From Pseudomonas fluorescens (GTDB lineage: Bacteria; Pseudomonadota; Gammaproteobacteria; Pseudomonadales; Pseudomonadaceae), in NCBI RefSeq assembly GCF_001708445.1, contig NZ_CP015637.1, forward strand, positions 3,721,001 to 3,785,000: a stretch of DNA of 64,000 nt. The letters are read 5' to 3'. The notes under the pieces are model-generated. The model had not been told where the DNA came from and searched no databases. It saw nothing but the letters and a program-made list of their open reading frames with translations. Below are positions 17,571 to 25,188 of this stretch, one piece after another. The translations under genes were made by a program, and so were the position numbers. Each line of letters starts with the position of its first letter. Within the stretch, counting starts at the first letter, position 1.

Positions 17571-18284
17571 TTAGCCGCCACGGATTGTACGACTACTTGC
17601 CACCTGTTGGGGTTTACAGTTGAGGTACGTCGAGGACTTCAACCAGCGCTGGTCGGGGTACCACGAGAACATGAACTGCCCGTCCTTGAGTTTATCCACG
17701 ACCTGGCGTGCTACCTGCGGGCGCACTGCCGGGCAGCCCTGGCTGCGGCCGATACGGCCTTCGCGCTTGCTCCACAGCGGGCTTACGTAGTCGGCGGCAT
17801 GAATCACCAGCGCGCGGTCGCGGGCCTGGTCATTGAAGCCCGGCTCCAGGCCATCCATGCGCAGCGAGTAGCCATGGGTGCCCAGGTAACTTTCCTGGGT
17901 GCGGAACAGCCCCAGGCTGGACTGGTGGCTGCCCTCGCGATTGGAAAATTGGGTGGCGAAGTTTTCCCCGGACTTCGCGCCATGGGCCACCAGGTCGCGC
18001 AGCACCAGGGTTTTCTTGCGCAAGTCGAAGATCCACAGCCGACGGGCGGTCGAAGGTTGGGAATAGTCAATCACAGCCAGGCGCTCGGAACGTTCCTCGC
18101 CATTATTGATCGCGCACTGCACGGCGCTCAGGGCGCTTTTCAGTACTGTGGGATTGAGTTCTGGAGCCGAGCGCGCCAGGCTGTTATACAAGGAAGGAGG
18201 GTTGCCATTGGCGGCGAGCGCAACACTGCTCAACATTGCCAGGCTCACAGTGATAAGGCCGAGACGGCACATAAAAGTCAGCAT
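17571..18284 (-). CDS. Periplasmic L,D-transpeptidase-like protein (YkuD_2 family)
   Basis: 237 residues with a signal peptide ending near ALAA. The catalytic part has the murein L,D-transpeptidase arrangement: a histidine in LVIHAADYV and cysteine C184 in GRSQGCPAV. This is the shorter family often labelled murein L,D-transpeptidase catalytic domain protein. It would act on meso-diaminopimelate cross-links or lipoprotein attachment in the periplasm. It is divergent from a second, larger L,D-transpeptidase with only 40 bp between the two starts. Confidence 0.85.
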   Translation of the reverse strand: MLTFMCRLGLITVSLAMLSSVALAANGNPPSLYNSLARSAPELNPTVLKSALSAVQCAINNGEERSERLAVIDYSQPSTARRLWIFDLRKKTLVLRDLVAHGAKSGENFATQFSNREGSHQSSLGLFRTQESYLGTHGYSLRMDGLEPGFNDQARDRALVIHAADYVSPLWSKREGRIGRSQGCPAVRPQVARQVVDKLKDGQFMFSWYPDQRWLKSSTYLNCKPQQVASSRTIRGG

Positions 18285-18324
18285 CTACAGTACATCCCCC
18301 CCGCTGTGGATTGGAGCAAAGCCA

Positions 18325-19929
18325 TTGTTCAAAAAACACGCATATTACGTGAGCATTTGCTTGCTCGTTGCACCATTGGTCGCGACAGCCGACGCGCTGA
18401 TGGTGGATTCATTGCCAGTGACGGCGCCCAGTCCGGTCAACTCGGCCCCCATACAGCAGGCCCTTGCGCAGTTGCCTGGGGTCTGCCCCGAACTTGCCCC
18501 CCGGATCGACGCCGCCGCGCAATCGCGCCTGCAGGCGTTCTACCAGCAGCAGGGTGATGTGCCACTGTGGTCCGCCGACGAACGCCGCCAGGCCCTGCAA
18601 TCTCAGTTGCTGATGCTGGCCGATGACGGCCTGGACCCCACCCACTATAGCCTGCCCCCGGCGAATGCCACGGCGAACGTGCTGTGCAACGATATCGACA
18701 CCAGCCGCCAGTACCTGCAAGCCTTGCAAGACCTGCACTACGGGCGCCTGCAACAATCGCGCTTCGAACCGCTGTGGCATGCCCAGCCTCCCGCCCGTGA
18801 CCCCAATACCGAAGTGCTGGGGTTTGCCGCCACCGGCCTGCACGATATGGCCCAGGCGTTTGACCAGGCCCGTCCCAGCGCCGACTTGTATCGCAGCCTG
18901 CGCAATGTTTACTCCACGGCGCGCCAACAACCGTTGCCGCACTGGGAAGCGGTCGCCAGCGGCCCGTTGCTGCGCCCCGGCATGGAAGACCCACGGGTTC
19001 CAGAATTGGCGCGGCGCTTATACAGCGGCGGCTACCTGGCCCAGGCTCCCGCCGGCAACGGCAGGCAATACCGGGATGAACTGGTCACGGCCGTCAAAGC
19101 CTTCCAGCTCAGCCACTCCTTGCAATCCGATGGCGTTATTGGCGCGGGCACCGTGGCCGAACTCAATATCAGCCCAGCGATTCGTCGCGAACAATTGCGC
19201 ATCAACCTGGAGCGCTTTCGCTGGCTGAGCCAGGACCTGGAACCCGAGGGCGTGCTGGTCAACGTGGCCGCCGCACAACTGAGCGTTTACCAGAGCGGCA
19301 TTCCCGTGTGGCAAACCCGCCTGCAAGTCGGGCGTGCCGAGCGCCAGACACCGCTGCTCAAATCGCGCATCACCCGGCTGACCCTCAACCCCACTTGGAC
19401 CATCCCGCCGACCATCATGCGTGAGGACAAACTCCCGGCGATTCGGCTCAACCCCGAGTACCTGCGCCAGCAGAACCTGCAAGTGCTCGACGCCGAAGGC
19501 CACCCGCTGGCCCCCGAACAGATCGACTGGGCACGCCCCGGCAACATCCTGCTGCGCCAGGAAGCCGGCCCGCGCAACCCGTTGGGCAAGATCGTGATGC
19601 GCTTCCCCAACCCGTATTCGGTGTACCTGCACGACACCCCCAGCCAGCCACTGTTCACCAAAGGCCCGCGCGCGTTCAGCTCCGGTTGCGTGCGGGTCGA
19701 GCAACCGCTGCTGCTGCGCGACCTGCTGGTGACGCCGGCGGAACGTGCTCGCACCGATGAATTGCTGGCCACGGGTGTGACCCATGAATTCCGACTGGCC
19801 ACGCCGGTGCCGGTGTTACTGGGCTACTGGACGGTGGAGGTGGATCGCCAGGGCGGGCTGGTGTATGCGCCGGATATCTACGGGCGCGATCTGGTATTGA
19901 TGAAGGCTATGGGTTCCCAAGCCCTGTAG
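18325..19929 (+). CDS. L,D-transpeptidase of the YcbB/LdtD type
   Basis: 534 residues starting at TTG 18325, chosen because GGAG lies 8 bases upstream and the protein then opens with a signal peptide. After an N-terminal scaffold region comes a peptidoglycan-binding helical domain (LVTAVKAFQLSHSLQSDGVIG) and the catalytic YkuD domain with HDTPSQPLF and SSGCVRVE (C455). The overall layout is that of YcbB, which makes 3-3 cross-links in murein. Its last 23 bp overlap a convergent kinase gene. Confidence 0.9.
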   Translation: MFKKHAYYVSICLLVAPLVATADALMVDSLPVTAPSPVNSAPIQQALAQLPGVCPELAPRIDAAAQSRLQAFYQQQGDVPLWSADERRQALQSQLLMLADDGLDPTHYSLPPANATANVLCNDIDTSRQYLQALQDLHYGRLQQSRFEPLWHAQPPARDPNTEVLGFAATGLHDMAQAFDQARPSADLYRSLRNVYSTARQQPLPHWEAVASGPLLRPGMEDPRVPELARRLYSGGYLAQAPAGNGRQYRDELVTAVKAFQLSHSLQSDGVIGAGTVAELNISPAIRREQLRINLERFRWLSQDLEPEGVLVNVAAAQLSVYQSGIPVWQTRLQVGRAERQTPLLKSRITRLTLNPTWTIPPTIMREDKLPAIRLNPEYLRQQNLQVLDAEGHPLAPEQIDWARPGNILLRQEAGPRNPLGKIVMRFPNPYSVYLHDTPSQPLFTKGPRAFSSGCVRVEQPLLLRDLLVTPAERARTDELLATGVTHEFRLATPVPVLLGYWTVEVDRQGGLVYAPDIYGRDLVLMKAMGSQAL

Positions 19930-20425
19930 ACGCGAGGCGCGCAATCACCAGGGTGACGGCCTGGTTCACCGTCAGCAGCGCCGTGTCGAGGGTCCATGGC
20001 GCTTTATCCCAAGCCTCATACTCATGGTCCAGGACCGACTGCCAGGTGGGCGGAACCAGGCCGGCGATGTCGACTGCGCGGGTTTCCACGCGGCGTTGAT
20101 GGGCCTGTGGGTCAGAGCAGATCACCTGGATGTCGAGCACGTCCACGCTAGCCTGCGTGGCCACGTTCGCCCATGCAGATCGGCTTTCCCGGACCGGATT
20201 CACGCAATCGGCTATCACCGTATGACCCAGTTGCAGATGACTCAGCGCCAGCGCATTGGCCACCCCATAGCCGCTCGTGCCCACATCTGCCGCCAGCACG
20301 CCGGCATTGCGAATCGCCTGCTCGATCACGTCGATGCGCAGGTAAACCGCGCGAGTCTGGCGCGCGAGTTCACGGGCGATGGTGGTCTTTCCGGTTCCGG
20401 GAAGGCCGCTGAAGACGATAAGCAT
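19907..20425 (-). CDS. P-loop kinase-like ATPase
   Basis: A 172-residue AAA_33/zeta-toxin-like P-loop protein with Walker A GLPGTGKTT (8-16), an acidic DCV segment at about 73-75 and a C-terminal lid helix. The size and motifs fit small-molecule kinases such as gluconate or adenylylsulfate kinases and uncharacterised phosphotransferases; the substrate cannot be named. No antitoxin-like partner is adjacent. The start at 20425 has only a weak ribosome site. Confidence 0.78.
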   Translation of the reverse strand: MLIVFSGLPGTGKTTIARELARQTRAVYLRIDVIEQAIRNAGVLAADVGTSGYGVANALALSHLQLGHTVIADCVNPVRESRSAWANVATQASVDVLDIQVICSDPQAHQRRVETRAVDIAGLVPPTWQSVLDHEYEAWDKAPWTLDTALLTVNQAVTLVIARLASTGLGNP

Positions 20426-20503
20426 GGTTCTATCTCGATAAGTCCGGAGGGCCGGTTCAGGGTATCCTCCTGTTCACCCACCGGTCGACCCTAGGAGCCC
20501 AGC

Positions 20504-21313
20504 ATGACCTTGCCGTTCGTGAAAATGCATGCTCATGGCGATGATTTCATCATCATCGACCGCCGTGGCCAGGACGACCCGATCACCGCGCAGGTTGCCC
20601 GCTGCCTGGGCAATCGCCACACAGGTATCGGTTTCAACCAACTGGCCGTGGTGCTCGACTGCGCCGATGCCGCTGCGCGTATCAAGTTCTGGAACCCCAA
20701 TGGCACGCCCCTGGAGGCCTGTGGCAGTGCCACTCGGGGGGTGGCCGACCGCTTGATGCAGGAAACCGGCACCGATTCGATCGTATTGCGCACTGAGCGC
20801 GGGTTGCTGACGTGCGTGCGGGTGGCGGGGCAGCGGGTGTCGGTCAATATGGGCGCGCCATCGCTGGACTGGGCCGCAGTGCCGCTCGCCGAGCCGCTGG
20901 ATACCCGAACCTTGCCGATCAAAGGCAGCCCGGCCGCGTGCAGCATGGGGAATCCACACTGCACGTTCTTTGTCGAGGATATCGCTGCCGTCGACGTCGA
21001 AGCGCTGGGCCCCGCCCTGGAAGTTCACCCGTTATTCCCGGCCAGGACCAATGTTCATTTTGTCCAGGTACTGGATCGCCGCCATATCCGCTTGCGCATC
21101 TGGGAGCGGGGCGGCGGCGTACCGCTGGGGTCCGGGTCGTGCTGCTGCGGGGCGGTGGTAAATGGTATCCGCCGTGGTTTGCTGGACGATACGGTTGAAG
21201 TGCACTGCGACGGCGGCACGCTCACCGTGCAGTGGGACGGGCAGGGTGGCGTGCTGTTGACCGGGCGTGTGGAGCCGATCATGCAAGGCACGGTGTACGC
21301 GATTCCGGTGTAG
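20504..21313 (+). CDS. DapF-family epimerase/racemase with altered active site
   Basis: 269 residues with the diaminopimelate epimerase fold: MHAHGDDF at the start, NPNGTPLEACGSATRG with C73 at the expected place, NMGAPSL and SMGNPHC in the middle. In the second catalytic loop, however, the usual ACGTG cysteine is serine S210 (ERGGGVPLGSGS), and the conserved Glu-Thr before it is Val-Pro. Classical DapF uses two cysteines. This protein may therefore be an amino-acid racemase or an inactive paralogue rather than the housekeeping enzyme, which I expect elsewhere in the genome. It starts at ATG 20504 after AGGAG. Confidence 0.82.
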   Translation: MTLPFVKMHAHGDDFIIIDRRGQDDPITAQVARCLGNRHTGIGFNQLAVVLDCADAAARIKFWNPNGTPLEACGSATRGVADRLMQETGTDSIVLRTERGLLTCVRVAGQRVSVNMGAPSLDWAAVPLAEPLDTRTLPIKGSPAACSMGNPHCTFFVEDIAAVDVEALGPALEVHPLFPARTNVHFVQVLDRRHIRLRIWERGGGVPLGSGSCCCGAVVNGIRRGLLDDTVEVHCDGGTLTVQWDGQGGVLLTGRVEPIMQGTVYAIPV

Positions 21314-21426
21314 GCGTGCCGAGTACCGACAGGTTCATTTGGGGCCTCAACGCCATGGGCTGCACCCGGTCTAGCGCCGATAGGGTAAAGTCGGCAGCCC
21401 AAGGAAGACACTTCAGGTAACAAAAC

Positions 21427-22638
21427 ATGATGCTGTGGTTGCGGCGATCCGCCTTGAGTCTGCTGGCCCTGCTGGCTGTCACCCTGTTGATCAGCACCGC
21501 CCAGGCCGACACGGCACCTGCGAGCCCGATCAAGGTCGCGCTGGACCAGCGCGTGATCGACCTCACCAATACCCTCGATGCGACGGCCATCCGCCGCCTG
21601 ACCGACCAGCTCGCGGCCCTCGAACAACGCAAGGGCGCGCAGATAGCCGTGTTGCTGGTACCCAGCACCGGCCGCGACAGCCTCGAAGACTTCACCAACC
21701 AACTGTTCCGCGCCTGGAAGCTGGGGCGCAAGGACGTCAACGACGGCATCCTGTTGCTGGTGGCCAAGGACGATCGCAAGGTGCGCATCGAAGTGGGGTA
21801 TGGCCTGGAAGGTACCGTCACCGACCTGTTGGCCCACCGCATCATCGAAGAACACATCACTCCGGCGTTTCGCCAGGGCGACTACGCGGGGGGTATCCAA
21901 CAGGGTGTGGACGACCTCAGCGTGCTGGTCGAGGGTGGCGACCTGCCGAAGGTGGCCAGCCCGGGGCTGCCGCCTCCGGCAATCGCGGTATTGCTGGCGT
22001 TCATCGTGGGCGCCATCGGCGGCGTGTTGATCAGCGCCGGCAAGCTGCCCTGGCGCCGGGCGCTGGTGGTCGCGGTCGCGGTGACGGTGCTGCTGGCGGT
22101 GTTCGCCGGTGGTCAGGATTGGCCGGTGTACCTACTGTTGTTACCGCTGACCCTGCTGATCGGCGGTGCCACATTCGGTGCATTGTGGATGGCGCGCACG
22201 GTGTTTTATGGCGTGCTGGGCCTGCTGGCCTACATTGCCGGGCTGGTAGTGACGGATCGTTACGTGGATGTCGATTTCATCCACTGGCTGGCGTTTCCCC
22301 TGGGCGCATTGGTGGTGCTGGGGATGTACCTGATCCTGTTTGTCATCATGAAAGATGCCTGGAAACGCAGCCGCGTGGGATGTGTTGCGCGAGCGCTGGC
22401 GGCGGTGGCGGTGTACGTGGTGGCGGGCGTGCTGTTCGAGCGCGGGCGTGATGGCTGGCTGTTTGCGATCCCGATTGCCTCATTCGTGGCGCTGTTTATC
22501 TTTGGCAAGGCCAGCGTTGGGTCGGGATCGAGCTCGGGCAGCGGTTCCGGTTCGAGCGCCAGCAGCTCAAGTTCCAGCAGCAGTTCGTCGGGAGGTGGCG
22601 GTTCCAGCGGCGGCGGCGGGGCGTCCGGCAGTTGGTGA
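21427..22638 (+). CDS. TPM-domain membrane protein (YgcG-like)
   Basis: 403 residues with a signal peptide ending at AQAD, then a TPM phosphatase-like domain (VIDLTNTLDATAIRRLTDQL, KVRIEVGYGLEG). Four to six transmembrane segments follow (about residues 180-350). The tail is almost only serine and glycine (about 365-403), a low-complexity feature seen in many YgcG-family proteins. TPM proteins are linked to membrane or photosystem quality control, but the bacterial role is not settled. The gene is monocistronic and converges on the DUF1543 gene. Confidence 0.85.
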   Translation: MMLWLRRSALSLLALLAVTLLISTAQADTAPASPIKVALDQRVIDLTNTLDATAIRRLTDQLAALEQRKGAQIAVLLVPSTGRDSLEDFTNQLFRAWKLGRKDVNDGILLLVAKDDRKVRIEVGYGLEGTVTDLLAHRIIEEHITPAFRQGDYAGGIQQGVDDLSVLVEGGDLPKVASPGLPPPAIAVLLAFIVGAIGGVLISAGKLPWRRALVVAVAVTVLLAVFAGGQDWPVYLLLLPLTLLIGGATFGALWMARTVFYGVLGLLAYIAGLVVTDRYVDVDFIHWLAFPLGALVVLGMYLILFVIMKDAWKRSRVGCVARALAAVAVYVVAGVLFERGRDGWLFAIPIASFVALFIFGKASVGSGSSSGSGSGSSASSSSSSSSSSGGGGSSGGGGASGSW

Positions 22639-22719
22639 TCGCGAGTCGCGTAGCCCATCGACCTTGGGTGAGAGCTCCGGTAGTTGCAGTGCACGTCCTT
22701 AGGTGAGCCAGCACGGCGA

Positions 22720-23214
22720 TCAGGGCAGCACGATATAGTCGTTCTGCTGCACGATTGGCCGGTGCGGCCCCTGCACAAGGTGGACATAGCGGCCGTCCAC
22801 CAGGTCGATGGGGAGGCAGTCATCGATATCCAATACCCCGTCGGTGTGAGCCTGGGACCAGTGGCGCAGCATCTGTCGCTGACCCTTGGCTTTGGCTGCC
22901 TGTTTGTTGGGCGCGACCACCAGCAGGTAGTGATGGGCTTCGCCAAAGCTGTGGGCTTCATAGCCGCCCAGGTTGATGAAATACAGATGTTGCGCCCCGG
23001 CCTGGGGTGCCAGGGGGCTGAGCTCGACTGTCCAGCCATCGACACCCTCCACGGCCATCCAGGCATCGATATGCACACCCTTGGGGCTGCCAAACCAGGC
23101 GTCGCGCAATTGCGGGTAGGTGCCTTCCAACGTATCCGCCACGGCGAATACCACATCATGGACTTCGATCCGGGCGCGGGGGTGCTTGCCCCCGAGCATC
23201 ACGACAAACAGCAT
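22720..23214 (-). CDS. DUF1543-family protein
   Basis: 164 residues from ATG 23214, chosen for the AAGGA site just before it; upstream extension has no support. Two similar segments can be seen, MLFVVMLGGKHPRARIEVHD and HLYFINLGGYEAHSFGEAHH, consistent with the tandem DUF1543 arrangement. There is no signal peptide and no known activity. It is divergent from the aldo/keto reductase gene at 23321, with about 105 bp between the starts. Confidence 0.78.
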   Translation of the reverse strand: MLFVVMLGGKHPRARIEVHDVVFAVADTLEGTYPQLRDAWFGSPKGVHIDAWMAVEGVDGWTVELSPLAPQAGAQHLYFINLGGYEAHSFGEAHHYLLVVAPNKQAAKAKGQRQMLRHWSQAHTDGVLDIDDCLPIDLVDGRYVHLVQGPHRPIVQQNDYIVLP

Positions 23215-23320
23215 TGCAGGTCCTTCCTGGCAGCTTGGCAAAGGGCAACCATACTTCGATTGAACCCTTTTGTCCGGCCAATGCCACACTGTTAACCCGC
23301 GAACTCATCAGGAGATTGTC

Positions 23321-24142
23321 ATGCGAACCATTGATCTGGCCGGCGTTCCCGTCCCTGTCATCGGCCAGGGAACCTGGCGCATGGGCGAGAACCCCGACCA
23401 GCGCCGCGCCGAAGTCGCCGCGTTGCAACTGGGGATCGACGAGGGCATGACCCTGATCGATACCGCCGAAATGTACGGCGAAGGGGGGGCCGAGGAGGTG
23501 GTCGGCGAGGCCATTCGCGGCAAGCGTGACGAGGTGTTCCTGGTGAGCAAGGTCTACCCCCATAACGCCAGCCACAAGGGTGTCCCCCGTGCTTGCGAGG
23601 CCAGCCTCCGGCGCTTGGGGACTGATTACATCGATCTGTATCTGCTGCATTGGCGCGGCCAGTATCCGCTTGAAGAAACGGTCGAGGCCTTCGAGCGGCT
23701 GCGCGAAGCCGGCAAAATCGGCCGCTGGGGCGTGTCCAATTTCGATGTCGCCGACCTGCAGGAACTTGCTTCCCCGGCCTGCGCCACCAACCAGGTGCTC
23801 TACAACATTGAAGAGCGCGGTATCGAATTCGACCTGCTGCCATGGTGGCAACAGCATCACTTGCCATTGATGGCTTATTGTCCGATTGCCCAGGGGGGTG
23901 GGCTGCTATCCAGCCAGACGCTCAAGCACATCGCTCACCTTCATGAGGTCACGCCTGCCCAGGTGGCCTTGGCGTGGGTGTTGCGCCAGGAGGGGGTGAT
24001 TGCCATCCCCAAGGCCGTGACGCCCGAACACGTGCGCCTTAACGCCAGCGCCGCGAACCTGGTGCTGGATGAACACGATCTGGAAGCCATCGACCGGGTG
24101 TTCGGCGCGCCCAAGCGCAAGCACCCCCTGTCGATGGTCTGA
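23321..24142 (+). CDS. Aldo/keto reductase
   Basis: A 273-residue NADPH-dependent reductase with the complete catalytic tetrad: D47, Y52, K77 and H110 (LIDTAEMYG, LVSKVYP, LYLLHWRG). It lacks a signal peptide and has the usual (beta/alpha)8 length. The ATG at 23321 follows AGGAG; a reading from 23270 extends the N-terminus without a ribosome site. Relatives reduce 2,5-diketogluconate or small aldehydes; the substrate is not evident from its neighbours. Confidence 0.92.
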   Translation: MRTIDLAGVPVPVIGQGTWRMGENPDQRRAEVAALQLGIDEGMTLIDTAEMYGEGGAEEVVGEAIRGKRDEVFLVSKVYPHNASHKGVPRACEASLRRLGTDYIDLYLLHWRGQYPLEETVEAFERLREAGKIGRWGVSNFDVADLQELASPACATNQVLYNIEERGIEFDLLPWWQQHHLPLMAYCPIAQGGGLLSSQTLKHIAHLHEVTPAQVALAWVLRQEGVIAIPKAVTPEHVRLNASAANLVLDEHDLEAIDRVFGAPKRKHPLSMV

Positions 24143-24147
24143 GTGTC

Positions 24148-24184
24148 GCGCAGAAACGGCGCCGTCCCTGGCAGCCGTTTGCGC
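24148..24184. terminator. Imperfect hairpin between convergent aldo/keto reductase and hcp
   Basis: GCGCAGAAACGGC (24148-24160) pairs with GCCGTTTGCGC (24174-24184) except for a 2-base bulge. It lies in the 53-bp gap between the two stop codons. There is no clear T-run, so termination is only plausible. Confidence 0.35.
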
Positions 24185-24195
24185 ATCAGGCCGGG

Positions 24196-24711
24196 TCAGC
24201 CGGCCGCCGGGCTGCGCCAGTCGTCCGAGCCGGATGTACCGGAGACCTCATGGGTCCAAGTGATCTTGCGATAGCTGAAGTAGACGTCTTCGAGGTGGGT
24301 GAAATGCGCGTTGTCCGGGTCCTGGCAATTGGGCATGCGCGACTGGATGTCGACGATGGTCGCCCCTTCGAGTTCGATGGTGAAGTAGTGCTCCTGCGTG
24401 CCTGCCGCTGAGGTCCGCAGCCACTCCAGTCGGCACTTGACCTCTTCGCCGCTGGTGAGGGCGCTGAAGAGCAATGGCGATGACTTGTCGAAGACCTTGC
24501 TGATCATCAACGGTTTATGCACCCTCTGCCCCGTCGGTTGGCCCGATTGCGGGTCGCGGGGAATGATTACCTGGTGAGCAAACGCCTGCACGAGAATCTG
24601 GTCCTCATGACCTTCCTGGTAAATGCCACCTACCGAGTCCTGGGTAAAAGTGCCTGCCGTTATCAAACCTTGCTTGACACCGGTAATAGAAAGATACGCG
24701 GGTGTTGGCAT
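24196..24711 (-). CDS. hcp: T6SS tube protein Hcp
   Basis: A 171-residue Hcp1-family protein. The start MPTPAYLSITGVKQGLI and ISKVFDKSSPLLFSALTSGE are diagnostic of Hcp, which stacks as hexameric rings to form the inner tube ejected by the T6SS sheath. ATG 24711 has AAGGA upstream. It is transcribed away from the tss operon across a 477-bp AT-rich spacer, with a candidate sigma-54 promoter at 24780-24795. Hcp can also carry or protect small effectors; no fused toxin domain is seen. Confidence 0.93.
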   Translation of the reverse strand: MPTPAYLSITGVKQGLITAGTFTQDSVGGIYQEGHEDQILVQAFAHQVIIPRDPQSGQPTGQRVHKPLMISKVFDKSSPLLFSALTSGEEVKCRLEWLRTSAAGTQEHYFTIELEGATIVDIQSRMPNCQDPDNAHFTHLEDVYFSYRKITWTHEVSGTSGSDDWRSPAAG

Positions 24712-24779
24712 GTCGGGTTTCCTTGCCTTATTGATAGGGAGTTCCATTCGGCGACGGGCCGGATGGGCAAAACCCCTAT

Positions 24780-24795
24780 AACAAGAAGCGTGCCT
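24780..24795 (-). promoter_or_regulatory. Candidate sigma-54 (RpoN) promoter for hcp
   Basis: On the minus strand AGGCACGCTTCTTGTT fits the consensus TGGCACG-N4-TTGCW in spacing and keeps the -24 GG, but carries TTGT instead of TTGC at -12. The predicted start lies about 57 bp before the hcp ATG. The cluster encodes its own sigma-54 activator (34388-35914), which supports the reading. Confidence 0.45.
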
Positions 24796-25088
24796 GAAAG
24801 TTGGAACTCCAATGAAATAAGGGGTTCGATGTGGCGTGCGCTTGTATTTTATAAGTTGCGGGGAGGCGGGGGCGATATTAACGGCTGGTATTTGCGCTTA
24901 AGTGCGCAATTAGTTGCTTGTTCTGTTTGGGCCGCTCTAATCAATGAAGTGCGAGCAGTCAGGGTGTTTTGCAACGGATTAAACTGCGCAAATTGCTGCG
25001 CAGGCCAGGTTTTATGGTGATTGTAGGAAATTCCTTAAGTGGGTGCATGTTGCTTGCTGAATGTTTTTTGCGTGACTAATGTTCGCTC

Positions 25089-25112
25089 GCTTCGTCACGT
25101 TTTTCACGAAGC
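25089..25112. repeat. Stem-loop / inverted repeat upstream of tssA
   Basis: GCTTCGT (25089-25095) and ACGAAGC (25106-25112) are perfect 7-bp inverted arms around a 10-base loop containing TTTTT, about 75 bp before the tssA start. It could be a protein-binding dyad for the activator or a structure in the leader RNA. Confidence 0.35.
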
Positions 25113-25188
25113 TTCATGGCTTACTGGTGCGCAGCCAATACGCAGTTAGTTCGCCGGTCCTATCTTGGATAATCGTGCGCGGTTAAAA

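Larger units (their letters stand above)
24712..25188. other. AT-rich intergenic region between hcp and the tss operon
   Basis: A 477-bp stretch richer in A+T than its surroundings. I see no convincing gene. It holds the candidate leftward sigma-54 promoter for hcp, three copies of TGCGCA (24904, 24985 and 24995), and a stem-loop at 25089-25112 (GCTTCGT...ACGAAGC). A clean rightward sigma-54 promoter for tssA was not found. This kind of AT-rich control region is typical for silenced T6SS loci. Confidence 0.55.

Noticed and set aside
19907..20425. Small P-loop gene as a zeta-type toxin
   Set aside because: No adjacent antitoxin-like gene; general small-molecule kinase motifs explain it better.
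24904..25000. TGCGCA repeats as a CRISPR-like or iteron array
   Set aside because: Only three very short copies at irregular spacing, without spacers, cas or replication genes.
24517..25020. Plus-strand frame of about 167 residues overlapping hcp and the spacer
   Set aside because: Half of it is antisense to hcp, the rest is AT-rich spacer; no motif or ribosome site.
25040..25054. TGGG...TTGCT as a rightward sigma-54 promoter for tssA
   Set aside because: The distance between the GG and GC elements is one base too short, and spacing is strict for sigma-54.
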